Source of the DNA: Luteolibacter sp. SL250
Lineage (GTDB): Bacteria; Verrucomicrobiota; Verrucomicrobiia; Verrucomicrobiales; Akkermansiaceae
Assembly: GCF_026625605.1 (NCBI RefSeq)
Contig: NZ_CP113054.1
Location: 434,001 to 498,000 of the forward strand
Direction: 5' to 3'
DNA: 64,000 nt
Part shown: in pieces, positions 15,629 to 24,564 of the stretch
How positions within the stretch are numbered: the stretch's first letter is position 1
How the letters are laid out: each line of letters opens with the position of its first letter
Position numbers and translations under genes: made by a program
The notes under the pieces: generated by a model
What the model was told of the DNA's origin: nothing
The model's input: the letters and a program-made list of their open reading frames with translations, nothing else
Database searches by the model: none

Positions 15629-17173
15629 ATGAAAGAGCGCTCTCCCATCCTGGGGCGATCATGGATCGCCCGCATTTGCATCCTCTCGGCTTGCCTCGGG
15701 TGGGTTCCCGCCGCGGCGGAGGAAAACCATTTCTCGGCCAAGGTCGGCGAAGGTGACTATCAGCGTTTCATCAACCTTTGCGATCCATCGCGGATCGATC
15801 CCAAAAAGGTCGAGACCTCCCCGTTTCCCGCGTGGGGGGTTGCCGTCACCAGGGTGGATGAGGGCGCGCCGGCGGACCGGGCGGGATTGAAGGCCGGGTG
15901 GATTTTCAAGACATTCAACGGCAAACCCTATTGGCATCATGACATCCCCATCCGCCGGGAAGCCCCGGTGAAAGACATCGTCGCCATCTCCCCTGATGGT
16001 ACCGTCACCAAGGAGTTTCACTTCGGTCCCGGCCGGATGGGCTACTCCAGCGGAAATGCCTACAGACCGGAGAACGATGTGCTTGGGAGAATCAAACGCG
16101 GCCCATGGGATCGCGAAATGCTCATTGCCGCCGTCGCCTGGGAACAGGGATCGCAGGACATCGCCGAGACGGCCCTCCACCATGCCACCGCCAAGGGCAT
16201 GCCGGAAAATGTGCTCACCCTCTACTACTCGACGCTTCTGGAGATGGAACGCGGGGAAGCAACTGCCGCGAAGATGGGTTTGGAGCAAATGAAGGACGTG
16301 TTCAAAAAGGAGGGAGAAATTCCAAGATTCTTCATCTTCGGCCTGCACGCGCTCTGCCTGGCATACAATGATTTCAAGTATCTCGCCGAAGTGATGGACG
16401 CCCGTGGCGTTCTTGATGACTACATGAACCGGGACGTCGTCGATGGCTGGATCGCGAAACCACCCAACGGCAAGGGCGCGCTTCTCGCGGAAGCCCGCGC
16501 GAAAGCGGGTGACGACCTTTTCCCCGCCACCCGCACGCCGGAGGACGATCCCTTCGTAGGCTTGAAGGATTTCGGAATTGGTAATTATAAAAAATTCCCG
16601 GCCTCCATTTCCGTCCCGCCCGCCCACTACCGGACGACCTATTTCGTGACGAAGGAACCCGTCCGGAACGCCATCTGGAACATCCGCTTTTCCCTCATGA
16701 GATCCGGGCCTCCGGATGATCACTATTATACGACCTTGAAATTCGCCCTCATTGATCGCCGGCACGCTTCCGCGGCGGCCCGTGCCGCACCAAAGGACGT
16801 GTGGAGCAATTCCGTCGCCATGTTTGCCATCGTTGACGAAGCATCCGGTCAGAAAGGCGTGCAACTCAGCGCGGGTCCCGGCTCACGGAAGATCTATCTC
16901 CAGCGCAACGCCCCTTACGCGAAGCGGCTCCCGGCTCCCGGCCCGGGTGACCCCGGCGACCGTGTTCCTCCGCCCGAATTGCCGGACGACGCGGGGCTGC
17001 TGAATCTCACGCTCATCCGTCTCGGTGACGAAATTGAAATCAATCTGGACGACAAGCCCCTCATGCGGATTCCGATCGACCCCGCGGTGGAGGATCTTGG
17101 TTTCTATATCCAGAATGTGGGCTTCGCCACGACCGTGAAAGAGATGACCATCCGGGAAATCAAAGCGGACTGA
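15629..17173 (+). CDS. Secreted protein with a PDZ-like domain, function unknown
   Basis: I chose the ATG at 15629 because it begins a signal peptide (MKERSPILGRSWIARICILS) ending near VPAAAEE. The 514-residue protein has a PDZ-like segment at about residues 60-125 (WGVAVTRVDEGAPADRAGLK, then AGWIFKTFNGK). A helical middle part follows with no recognised motif, and the C-terminal region looks beta-rich (LTLIRLGDEIEINLDDKPLM) like a carbohydrate-binding or concanavalin-type fold. No protease motif is visible. It lies after rhaB with 149 bp between, so co-transcription is uncertain. I do not recognise a family. Confidence 0.7.
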   Translation: MKERSPILGRSWIARICILSACLGWVPAAAEENHFSAKVGEGDYQRFINLCDPSRIDPKKVETSPFPAWGVAVTRVDEGAPADRAGLKAGWIFKTFNGKPYWHHDIPIRREAPVKDIVAISPDGTVTKEFHFGPGRMGYSSGNAYRPENDVLGRIKRGPWDREMLIAAVAWEQGSQDIAETALHHATAKGMPENVLTLYYSTLLEMERGEATAAKMGLEQMKDVFKKEGEIPRFFIFGLHALCLAYNDFKYLAEVMDARGVLDDYMNRDVVDGWIAKPPNGKGALLAEARAKAGDDLFPATRTPEDDPFVGLKDFGIGNYKKFPASISVPPAHYRTTYFVTKEPVRNAIWNIRFSLMRSGPPDDHYYTTLKFALIDRRHASAAARAAPKDVWSNSVAMFAIVDEASGQKGVQLSAGPGSRKIYLQRNAPYAKRLPAPGPGDPGDRVPPPELPDDAGLLNLTLIRLGDEIEINLDDKPLMRIPIDPAVEDLGFYIQNVGFATTVKEMTIREIKAD

Positions 17174-17308
17174 TCCTCCCGGACTTGGAAAAAATGCCGC
17201 GAACCCGGTTTGGGCACGGTCGCGCCTGTGATTTCGCGTCAGCGCCGTTTGGCGCGGTCCATGAGGAGATGGATTGCCATCCGCGCCTGGTTCGGTAGGA
17301 ATATCCGG

Positions 17309-18721
17309 ATGCGTGCGATGCTGATGATCCTGGCGGCTTCGGGCACCCTGGCTTTTGGCCAGAAGGTGGAGGAGATTTATGGCAACTACTGCTCCGGATG
17401 CCACGGGGCGAAATTCGAGGGCGGGCAGGGCGGCTCGCTGGTGGACGGGATCTGGAAGCACGGCGGCACGGATGCGGAGATTTTCAAATCCATCGCGAAG
17501 GGGAATCCACCGCTGGGCATGACGCCGTGGGAAGGGACGCTCACCAACGAGCAGATCCGCTCCATGGTGGTCTATCTGCGGGAGCAGGAGCGGAAGGCGG
17601 CGGTGCAGGGCATGCAGTTCCCGAAGCCCTCTCCGGACACCGTGACGAAGACGGAGCTGCAAAGTTACAAGATCGAGACGGTGGTCGCCAGCGGCCTCGA
17701 GATCCCGTGGGCCATCGCCTTCCTGCCGGACGGGCGGAAGCTCGTCACCGAGCGGCCCGGACGGCTCCGCATCCTGGACAAGGACGGGAAGCTGCAGCCG
17801 GAACCGGTGAAGAACACGCCGGAGGTCATCCACCACGGCCAGGGCGGACTGATGGAGGTTGCCCTGCACCCGGACTATGAAAAGAACGGCTGGGTCTATC
17901 TCGGCTTTGCGGATGGTACGGTCGAGAAGGTCGAGGGCAAGAAGGACCAGGCGAAGGTGATCACCTCCGTGGTGCGCGGGCGCATCAAGGACGGCACCTG
18001 GACGGACCAGGAGTGGATCTACCGCGCGGACCCGAAGTTCCGCAGCGGTGCGGGCGTCCACTTCGGCACCCGCTTCATCTTTGACAAGGGCTACATCTAC
18101 TTCGTCGTCGGTGAACGCGGCGGCATGATGGAGGCGCAGGACGTCACCCGTCCCAACGGAAAGATCTTCCGCCTGCATGACGACGGCCGCGTGCCGGAGG
18201 ACAATCCGTTCGTGAAGAACAAGGACGCCATCCCCGGCATCTGGAGCTACGGCCACCGTAACCCGCAGGGACTGGCGATGGATCCGCGTGACGGCGCGCT
18301 CTACAACACCGAGCACGGCCCGCGCGGCGGTGACGAGCTGAACCTCGTCCAGCCCGGCAAAAACTACGGCTGGCCCGTCATCACCTACGGCATGAACTAC
18401 AATGGCACTCCCATCACCGGCATCACGGAGAAGGAAGGCATGGAGCAGCCGGTCATCTACTGGGTGCCGTCCATCGCCGCCAGCGGCCTTGATTTCTACA
18501 CCGGGGAGAAGTTCCCGAAATGGAAGAACGACCTCTTCGCCGGTGGCCTCGCCGCGCAGGAAGTTCGCCGCCTGAGGCTGGAGGGCAAAAAGGTCGTCTC
18601 ACAGGAGATCGTCCTCAAAGGCATCGGCCGCGTGCGGGATGTGGCGGAGGGTCCGGACGGTTTCATCTACGTGCTGCTCAACGGACCTGACAGCATCGTC
18701 CGCATGGTTCCCGCGAACTGA
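17309..18721 (+). CDS. Secreted cytochrome c / PQQ-dependent sugar dehydrogenase fusion
   Basis: The 470-residue protein starts at MRAMLMILAASGTLAFGQ, a short signal peptide preceded by TAGGA. An N-terminal class I cytochrome c domain has the heme motif C28-S-G-C31-H32 and a likely axial Met in PPLGMTPW. From about residue 120 it matches soluble aldose sugar dehydrogenases of the YliI/Asd type (IPWAIAFLPDGRKLVTERPG, GQGGLMEVALHPDY, YGHRNPQGLAMDP). Such enzymes oxidise aldoses in the periplasm and pass electrons to cytochrome; the fused heme domain would make that transfer internal. An esterase gene starts 10 bp downstream, suggesting an operon. Confidence 0.88.
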   Translation: MRAMLMILAASGTLAFGQKVEEIYGNYCSGCHGAKFEGGQGGSLVDGIWKHGGTDAEIFKSIAKGNPPLGMTPWEGTLTNEQIRSMVVYLREQERKAAVQGMQFPKPSPDTVTKTELQSYKIETVVASGLEIPWAIAFLPDGRKLVTERPGRLRILDKDGKLQPEPVKNTPEVIHHGQGGLMEVALHPDYEKNGWVYLGFADGTVEKVEGKKDQAKVITSVVRGRIKDGTWTDQEWIYRADPKFRSGAGVHFGTRFIFDKGYIYFVVGERGGMMEAQDVTRPNGKIFRLHDDGRVPEDNPFVKNKDAIPGIWSYGHRNPQGLAMDPRDGALYNTEHGPRGGDELNLVQPGKNYGWPVITYGMNYNGTPITGITEKEGMEQPVIYWVPSIAASGLDFYTGEKFPKWKNDLFAGGLAAQEVRRLRLEGKKVVSQEIVLKGIGRVRDVAEGPDGFIYVLLNGPDSIVRMVPAN

Positions 18722-18731
18722 TCCGCCGTCC

Positions 18732-19604
18732 ATGAAACGACTCTTCCTCCTGCTCCTCGCCGCCGCGCTGCCGCTGTCCGCCCAGGACAAGCCGAAGTGG
18801 GTTCTCGTGAAACCCGCACTGCCCGAGAGCATCACCCTGCATGAGAATGTGGAATGTTCCCACCCGGGTGACTTCTCCGTGCTGGTGAATGTGTATGTCC
18901 CGAAGAAGGAAGACACCTACCCGGCCATCTTGCTCATCCACGGCGGCGGCTGGCAGAAACGCCAGATCGAGCCCGACAAGCCGCTGGCCGAGAGGCTGGC
19001 GGAGCGCGGCTACGTCGTGACCCAGGTGGCCTACCGCCTCTCAACCGATGCGAAGTATCCCGCCGCCATCCATGACTGCAAGGCGGCCCTCCGCTTCATG
19101 CGGGCCAACGCGGCGAAGTACCGTCTCGATCCGGACCGCATCGGCGTGATGGGTGGATCCGCCGGCGGCCACCTCAGCGCGCTGATGGGGATGACGGGGG
19201 ACGTCAAGGAGCTGGAAGGCAGCGGCGGAAATCCGGACCAGCCGACCAAGCTCAAGGCCTGTGTGGTGATGGCCGCGACCATGGACCTGCTGGAGGCGAA
19301 CAAGGACAAGAACAGCGAAGGACACGTGCTTTTCTTCGGACCCATTTCGGAAAACCGCCCGCTCTACGCCCAGGCCTCGCCCATCGAGTATGTGTCCAAG
19401 GCCAGCCCGCCGACGTTTTTCATCGAGGGCGAGAAGGACAGCCTGAAGATCGGCCGGGCGGCGATGCAGGAAAAGCTCCGCGCAGCGGGCGTCGCCACCG
19501 ATCTCATCACGCTGAAAAGCGCGCCGCATCCGTTCTGGATGAGCCAGCCGTGGCTGGATGAGACCGTGAAGGCGGCGGCGGATTGGTTCGACAAACACCT
19601 TTGA
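18732..19604 (+). CDS. Secreted alpha/beta hydrolase (BD-FAE-like esterase)
   Basis: The 290-residue protein starts with the signal peptide MKRLFLLLLAAALPLSAQ. It has the oxyanion segment HGGGW (residues 70-74), the nucleophile elbow GGSAGG with Ser143, Asp236 in EGEKDS and His266 in APHPFW. This is the layout of lipase/esterase proteins of the BD-FAE and hormone-sensitive-lipase type, often carbohydrate esterases in polysaccharide degraders. It lies 10 bp after the sugar dehydrogenase gene and 11 bp before the next gene, so it is probably co-transcribed. Confidence 0.85.
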   Translation: MKRLFLLLLAAALPLSAQDKPKWVLVKPALPESITLHENVECSHPGDFSVLVNVYVPKKEDTYPAILLIHGGGWQKRQIEPDKPLAERLAERGYVVTQVAYRLSTDAKYPAAIHDCKAALRFMRANAAKYRLDPDRIGVMGGSAGGHLSALMGMTGDVKELEGSGGNPDQPTKLKACVVMAATMDLLEANKDKNSEGHVLFFGPISENRPLYAQASPIEYVSKASPPTFFIEGEKDSLKIGRAAMQEKLRAAGVATDLITLKSAPHPFWMSQPWLDETVKAAADWFDKHL

Positions 19605-19615
19605 GGTAACCTGTC

Positions 19616-20344
19616 ATGGCGGCATTCAGTTTCAGACTTCGGTTGGGACAGGATGATATGGAGATCCGTGGGGATCTCCCGGAACCCGGAGCACCGGCCT
19701 CCGAAATGGTGCCCGCCTACCTCGGCATCGGGGAGGTGTTGCTGGAAGCTTCCGGCAAGGAATCCGAAGCGGAGGGAAAGATCCCATCCTGCGGTCCGGG
19801 CTGCGGCGCGTGTTGCAAGCAGCTCGTTCCCATCAGCCGGTCGGAGGCGGACTATCTGAGGAAGATCGTCATCCCGGGACTGGAGGGCGGACATCGCGGC
19901 CGGGTGGAGGCCCGCATCGCGCAGGCGGCGGAGAAGCTGGAATCCGCCGGCATGGCCGCCGACCTCGGCGGGCTGCCGTCCGAGCAGGACCGCGTGAAGC
20001 GCCAGAACCTCGGGCTGCGGTATTTCTTCCTCGGGATCTCCTGCCCGTTCCTGGAGGAGGACAGTTGCAGCATCCATCCGCAGAGACCGCTGGCCTGCCG
20101 CGAATACCTCGTGAGTTCCCCGGCGTCCCGCTGTGCGTCGCCCACTGCCGGGGACATCGTGCCCATCGTGCCGAAGGTGAAGCCCTCCGGAGCTCTCATC
20201 CGGACGGACCGGCACACCACCGGGACGGAAGGATGGACGACCATGATCACCGCGCTGACGGCAAAGGATGTTCCCGATGACCGCCAGGTCGCGGACCCGC
20301 AGGCGGAACTGGGCTACTTCCTTTCTCAGCTCGGGCGGGATTGA
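19616..20344 (+). CDS. YkgJ family cysteine-cluster protein
   Basis: The 242-residue protein has the YkgJ/CxxCxxCC layout: CGPGCGACC at about residues 60-68, then SCPFLEEDSCSIHPQRPLAC with a following REY. These cysteines form a metal or iron-sulfur site in a family of unknown function. The start is supported by a GAGGTAA sequence just upstream. It lies 11 bp after the esterase gene and is followed by a long palindromic element. Confidence 0.85.
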   Translation: MAAFSFRLRLGQDDMEIRGDLPEPGAPASEMVPAYLGIGEVLLEASGKESEAEGKIPSCGPGCGACCKQLVPISRSEADYLRKIVIPGLEGGHRGRVEARIAQAAEKLESAGMAADLGGLPSEQDRVKRQNLGLRYFFLGISCPFLEEDSCSIHPQRPLACREYLVSSPASRCASPTAGDIVPIVPKVKPSGALIRTDRHTTGTEGWTTMITALTAKDVPDDRQVADPQAELGYFLSQLGRD

Positions 20345-20367
20345 TTGGGAAATACTTCCTGAAAAAG

Positions 20368-20496
20368 CGGTAGGGTCGCGACCGCCGGGCGCGCCGTGGC
20401 TGTAAAGCCGACAGAACTGTGGACGTGGAGAGTGGAATGAACCCATCGACAGGTCTGCCTTACAGCCACGGCGCGGCGGGCCGCCACGCCCTACCG
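20368..20496. repeat. Palindromic element, imperfect arms of about 45 bp
   Basis: The ends read CGGTAGGG and CCCTACCG, and GCGCCGTGGCTGTAA in the left arm pairs exactly with TTACAGCCACGGCGC in the right arm. The arms match imperfectly over roughly 45 bp each around a short centre. The element lies between the YkgJ-type gene and the following hydrolase gene. It shares design but not sequence with the other palindromes. Confidence 0.75.
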
Positions 20497-20585
20497 ATTT
20501 TAGGGCGGCTGCGCCGCAAGATGAGGTGCCCTGGGCATCTTCACTTTCCCCTTCCTTCTACCAACGGAAGGTCCACCATCCGGGA

Positions 20586-21338
20586 ATGCGCCTGCTCCAC
20601 AGCCTGCTCGCCATGTCCCTCACATCCACCGGATTCGCCGTCGAAACCATCGCCAAGGAGTGGGATGCGCCGAACGGCATCCATATCCCATACCGCCTCG
20701 CTTCTCCGGAAAAGGTGGAGGAGGGGAAAGTCTATCCGCTCGTCCTTTTCCTCCATGGCGCGGGTGAGCGCGGTGACGACAACAAGAAGCACCTGAAGCA
20801 CGGCATCAGTTCCATCCTCGCCGGTGCGGAGAAGATCAACGAGCCTTGCTTCCTTATCGCACCCCAATGTCCCGCCGAGCTGTGGTGGGCGGATCTCGAT
20901 GCGGAGAAGCGTCGGCTGGTCGCGGCCAAGGAGCCGAACCCGCGGCTGGAGGCCGTGCTCGCGCTGGTGGAGGAATTCTCAAAGACCCACCCCGTCGATC
21001 CGAAGCGCTTCTATGTCACCGGCATCTCCATGGGTGGTTTCGGTACCTGGGACCTGCTGGGCCGTGCGCCGGAGAGAATCGCCGCCGCCCTTCCCATCTG
21101 CGGCGGCGGGGATCCGTCGATCGTTTCCCGCTACAAGGACGTGCCGGTCTGGACCTTCCATGGCGATGCGGACCCCACCGTGCCCGTCACCGCGACCACC
21201 GACCTCATCGAGGCGCTGGAGAAAGCGGGCGGCAGGCCGAAGCTGACCATCTACCCCGGCGTGAAGCACGACTCCTGGACGATGACCTACAACAATCCGG
21301 AGGCGATCCGCTGGTTGTTCTCGCATAAGCGGAAGTGA
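20586..21338 (+). CDS. Secreted carboxylesterase/prolyl-oligopeptidase-like hydrolase
   Basis: The 250-residue protein begins with a signal peptide (MRLLHSLLAMSLTSTGFAVE). It has the oxyanion segment FLHGAGERG (from about residue 55), the elbow GISMGG with Ser148, Asp196 in HGDADPTVP and His228 in GVKHDSW. It belongs to the phospholipase/carboxylesterase-like group found with polysaccharide utilisation genes. It is flanked on both sides by palindromic repeat elements. The substrate is unknown. Confidence 0.85.
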   Translation: MRLLHSLLAMSLTSTGFAVETIAKEWDAPNGIHIPYRLASPEKVEEGKVYPLVLFLHGAGERGDDNKKHLKHGISSILAGAEKINEPCFLIAPQCPAELWWADLDAEKRRLVAAKEPNPRLEAVLALVEEFSKTHPVDPKRFYVTGISMGGFGTWDLLGRAPERIAAALPICGGGDPSIVSRYKDVPVWTFHGDADPTVPVTATTDLIEALEKAGGRPKLTIYPGVKHDSWTMTYNNPEAIRWLFSHKRK

Positions 21339-21344
21339 GCGCAG

Positions 21345-21492
21345 TGTAGCGTATTGGCTGCGCCATTACGGTTGGGAAGATTCTCCTCCTTCCCTGCGGT
21401 GCCGCATGGAAGGGATGATATCCATGATGGATTGGAACTTGGGTGATCGCAACGGTCCACCCAGCCGGAACGGCGCAGCCGTCACGCTACGG
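21345..21492. repeat. Palindromic element, imperfect terminal inverted repeats
   Basis: The left end GTAGCGTATTGGCTGCGCC pairs with the right end GGCGCAGCCGTCACGCTAC with two mismatches, and partial pairing continues inward. The element fills most of the gap between the hydrolase gene and the convergent sulfatase gene. Confidence 0.65.
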
Positions 21493-21507
21493 AAGAATGG
21501 GAACACT

Positions 21508-23019
21508 CTACGGCACCACCGGCTTCACCGGCGCACCCGCGTCATCCACCGGATAGAGGGCCTTTTCCTCCTCCAGTTCGGCGACCAAGGCCTTCATCAT
21601 CCGGCTGAGGTTGGTGGGATCGGATGACGACAGATCCTCCTGCTCGAAGGGGTCTTTCTTCAGGTTGAAAAGCTGGTAGCGGGTGTTTCCGTTCTCCGCG
21701 TCGGGGAAATAATGATAGGCCACCTTCCAGTCCCCTTCACGGTAGGTGGTGAAGTGGTTGCTGCGGTGCGGCGCGTGCGGGTAGTGCATGAGGAACGCAT
21801 CCGGATGGCTCCCGTCCGCCGCGCCTGTCAGCAGGGTATCGAGCTTCCGCCCGTCCATCTCGTAGGCGTCCGGAGCGGTTGCCCCGGCAAGTCCGGTGAG
21901 GGTGGGGAAGATGTCCTGGATCGCCGCGAACTGCGTCTGCACCGCCCCTTGTTTCACGGGCAGCTTCTTCTGGTTCGCGTTGCCGGTGGACGGCTTCGCC
22001 CATGCCGCGATGAACGGGCTGCGCATGCCGCCCTCGTAGTGGGAGCCTTTCTTGCCGCGCAGCGGGGCCGCGCTGCCCACATTGTGGGCATCACCCAGCG
22101 GGGAGTCGGATCCGTTGTCACCCAGGAACAGGATCAGCGTGTCCTCCGCCACACCCAGCTTCTCCAGATGGTCCATCAGGTCGCCCAGGGACTTGTCCAT
22201 GCCCTCGACCAGCGTGGCGAACGCCTGGGCCTTCGGCGGCTTTCCACTATCCTTATAGTGGTCGGCGAACCGGTCGTCGGACTCGAACGGCGTGTGGACC
22301 GCGTAGTGTCCCAGGTGGAGGAAGAACGGCTTCTTGTCCTTCACCGCCTGCTCCACCTGCGCGTTGGCTTCCAGCGTGAGAGCCTCCGTGAGGAAGATGT
22401 CCTGGCCGTGGTATTTCTCCAGCCCCTTCACGGCGTTCGCCACCTGTTTCGTCTTCGCGCCGAAGTCCAGCGTTCCCTTGTAGCTCGCCGGATGGCCGAT
22501 GGGGCCTCCGGCGATGTTCACGTCGAAGCCCAGGTTGAGCGGGTCCGCGCCTGCGGAGTCCCCGGGGCCGAAGTGCGCCTTGCCCACCTGGATGGTGCGG
22601 TAGCCGGCCGTCCGCAGCAGACCGGGCAGCGTCACATCGTCCTTCCGCAGGCCCTTCCAGTTCCATTCCGGCGGGCTGTTCGGGCCGCCGTTGTCGGAGG
22701 ACTGGTTGATCCAGTTCGTCGTCCGGTGGCGGGCCGCGTTCTTCCCGGTGATGAGCGAGATGCGGCTCGGTGAGCAGAGGCTCATCGCGTTGAACTGGTT
22801 GAAGCGGATGCCGCGTGCTGCCAGGCGCTCCATGTTCGGGGTCCGGAAGTATTCGTTGAGCGGATACTTCTGTGGTTTTCCCGAAGCATCCGTCAGGAAT
22901 GGTACCGACGTATCCATCACCCCCATGTCATCCACCAGGAAGATGACGATGTTCGGCTGGGCCGCGGAAGCGGTGGCGGAAAGGAACAGGGCGAGGAAAA
23001 TGGCTTTCAGGAAATTCAT
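21508..23019 (-). CDS. Sulfatase, formylglycine-dependent, secreted
   Basis: The 503-residue protein starts with a signal peptide (MNFLKAIFLALFLSATASAA). Metal-binding acids lie in FLVDDMG (Asp30, Asp31), and the formylglycine motif CSPSRISLITG (Cys82) fits C-x-P-S-R, so activation by a sulfatase-maturing enzyme is expected. Further conserved segments include TIQVGKAHFG, LHLGHYAVHTPF and LFLGDNGS. It should remove sulfate esters from a polysaccharide or glycan in the periplasm or outside. It stands alone and is bordered by a palindromic element. Confidence 0.92.
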   Translation of the reverse strand: MNFLKAIFLALFLSATASAAQPNIVIFLVDDMGVMDTSVPFLTDASGKPQKYPLNEYFRTPNMERLAARGIRFNQFNAMSLCSPSRISLITGKNAARHRTTNWINQSSDNGGPNSPPEWNWKGLRKDDVTLPGLLRTAGYRTIQVGKAHFGPGDSAGADPLNLGFDVNIAGGPIGHPASYKGTLDFGAKTKQVANAVKGLEKYHGQDIFLTEALTLEANAQVEQAVKDKKPFFLHLGHYAVHTPFESDDRFADHYKDSGKPPKAQAFATLVEGMDKSLGDLMDHLEKLGVAEDTLILFLGDNGSDSPLGDAHNVGSAAPLRGKKGSHYEGGMRSPFIAAWAKPSTGNANQKKLPVKQGAVQTQFAAIQDIFPTLTGLAGATAPDAYEMDGRKLDTLLTGAADGSHPDAFLMHYPHAPHRSNHFTTYREGDWKVAYHYFPDAENGNTRYQLFNLKKDPFEQEDLSSSDPTNLSRMMKALVAELEEEKALYPVDDAGAPVKPVVP

Positions 23020-23186
23020 CGTTGGAAGGCGGAAAGGGTGGAGGGATACGGCCCGGGTTGCACGCACTCTTTCCCCGGAGCCGGATGTGGAATGTGCGCA
23101 TCCTTTTCCAACTGCGGATCACGCGTGATCCCGATAGCATGACTGTGGATGGCGGGATCATCCGTCATGCCAAATTCTGCAACGTC

Positions 23187-23390
23187 ATGGAATGGATATT
23201 GATCCTATCAACCGGCTTCATCCTGTTCTTCGGATTCGTGGTGTTCATCCTGCGACGCTTGACCGGGGAGGCCCGGGAGCCCGGGAAGCACGACGGTTGG
23301 ACCCCGGATGCCCAGGGATATTCCAGCACGGGAGGGTCCGGCGGAACCTGGGATGGGGATTCCGGCGGTGGTGGGGGTGGCGATTGCTGA
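23187..23390 (+). CDS. Small membrane protein with Gly-rich tail
   Basis: The 67-residue protein MEWILILSTGFILFFGFVVF has one transmembrane helix at the N-terminus, then a basic stretch and a polar tail ending in a glycine run and Asp-Cys. The start at 23187 puts the helix first. Similar glycine-rich ends occur in small verrucomicrobial proteins of unknown function. It is convergent with the RppH-type gene 22 bp away. Confidence 0.55.
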   Translation: MEWILILSTGFILFFGFVVFILRRLTGEAREPGKHDGWTPDAQGYSSTGGSGGTWDGDSGGGGGGDC

Positions 23391-23411
23391 CGGACACGGC
23401 ACCAAAGCCTG

Positions 23412-23876
23412 TCACAGCTCCACGTCGAAGAAATCCAGCATCACCTGCCGGTACACGTCCCGCTTGAACTCCGGCAGCCATTCCAGGTCGAACTCCGTCG
23501 GATGGATCCACCGGTAGGCCCTGAACTCACGCGGACGCTGGTTCACATTCACCGGTGGAGCGGTGTTCAGAAGTTCACACAGGTAGTAGGTCTGCTCCTG
23601 CCCCTGGTTGCCGTGCTTCTGGAGCTTCTTCTGCCGCACCTGCTCCGGGTAGAGATAGCGGTAGCCGCTGCGTTTTTTCACGATCCGCAGATGCTTCGGC
23701 CCGATCCCGATCTCCTCCTTCACTTCGCGGAACAGCGCGCCCTCCAGGGACTCGCCGGAGTCCACGCCGCCCTGAGGGAACTGCCACGCACCAGGGATGG
23801 TCCAGCGCTCGCAGATCAGCAAGGAACCATCCGCCCTCACGATCAGCGCGGCGACGTTCGACCGGTAGCGGACCAT
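23412..23876 (-). CDS. rppH: RNA pyrophosphohydrolase, Nudix family
   Basis: The 154-residue protein has the Nudix box GGVDSGESLEGALFREVKEE followed by IG, and RppH-like flanking sequence (YRSNVAALIV, WQFPQGGVD, KRSGYRYLYP). RppH removes pyrophosphate from 5'-triphosphate mRNA ends and starts decay. I chose ATG 23876 because family members begin just before Y-R-x-N-V; a TTG start 12 codons upstream is possible. It has no clear operon partner. Confidence 0.87.
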   Translation of the reverse strand: MVRYRSNVAALIVRADGSLLICERWTIPGAWQFPQGGVDSGESLEGALFREVKEEIGIGPKHLRIVKKRSGYRYLYPEQVRQKKLQKHGNQGQEQTYYLCELLNTAPPVNVNQRPREFRAYRWIHPTEFDLEWLPEFKRDVYRQVMLDFFDVEL

Positions 23877-23981
23877 GGGTGGAACCGTGGGAAATTTCCG
23901 GAAACGTGACAATGTTTAACTTTTCCAAAGCACCGTCCGCAGGCTGGCCAACGCCACGGTGGCATGCCATATCTGCCACAG

Positions 23982-24545
23982 ATGAAAACCCATGTCCTCA
24001 TCCTGACCGCGGTTCTCGCGGCCTTTGCTTCCGTGGAGGCCCAGATCACCCCGCCATTCCAGCCGAAGGATGAGCCTGAACCGCCGAAGCCCTCCGCGCC
24101 GGTCGGGGAGATGTCGTCGGTCAAAGGCTTCTGGCAGGTCCGGCTTGCCGGTGGGGAGTATGCCGTCTCCACCGAGCGCATCACCTCTGTCAGCCGCCAC
24201 AGCTATGTGCTGGATGGGACGTTGCTGGTGGATGAAGTCACCATCGATACCACCGGGCAGGCCCTCGCCAGGTTCTATTTCCTCTCGCCCATCGGGGCGA
24301 ACAACAGCGTGGGCGGCACCGCCGGAGCCGTGATGGAACGGGGCAAGGGCATCCTTGATGCCGCAGGCCAGCGCACCGGGGTGGAGACGGACAACATGGT
24401 CATCAAGAAGTATCCGGACACCACCCACGCGAAGACCATCGAATACCGCCTCACCACCCAGGCGGAACTGACGAACCTCTTCAACAGCGCGAAGCAGGCG
24501 TGGCAGTCCGGCCAGGGCGGGCAATACACCGCTCCCCTGAAGTGA
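23982..24545 (+). CDS. Secreted hypothetical protein
   Basis: The 187-residue protein begins with a signal peptide (MKTHVLILTAVLAAFASVEA) followed by a proline-rich linker. The rest appears beta-rich, with segments such as YVLDGTLLVDEVTIDTTG and ARFYFLSP. I do not recognise a family. It is divergent from rppH (105 bp apart) and convergent with the glyoxalase-like gene (19 bp apart). Confidence 0.65.
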   Translation: MKTHVLILTAVLAAFASVEAQITPPFQPKDEPEPPKPSAPVGEMSSVKGFWQVRLAGGEYAVSTERITSVSRHSYVLDGTLLVDEVTIDTTGQALARFYFLSPIGANNSVGGTAGAVMERGKGILDAAGQRTGVETDNMVIKKYPDTTHAKTIEYRLTTQAELTNLFNSAKQAWQSGQGGQYTAPLK

Positions 24546-24564
24546 GCGGGGCGGAAAATCGCGC

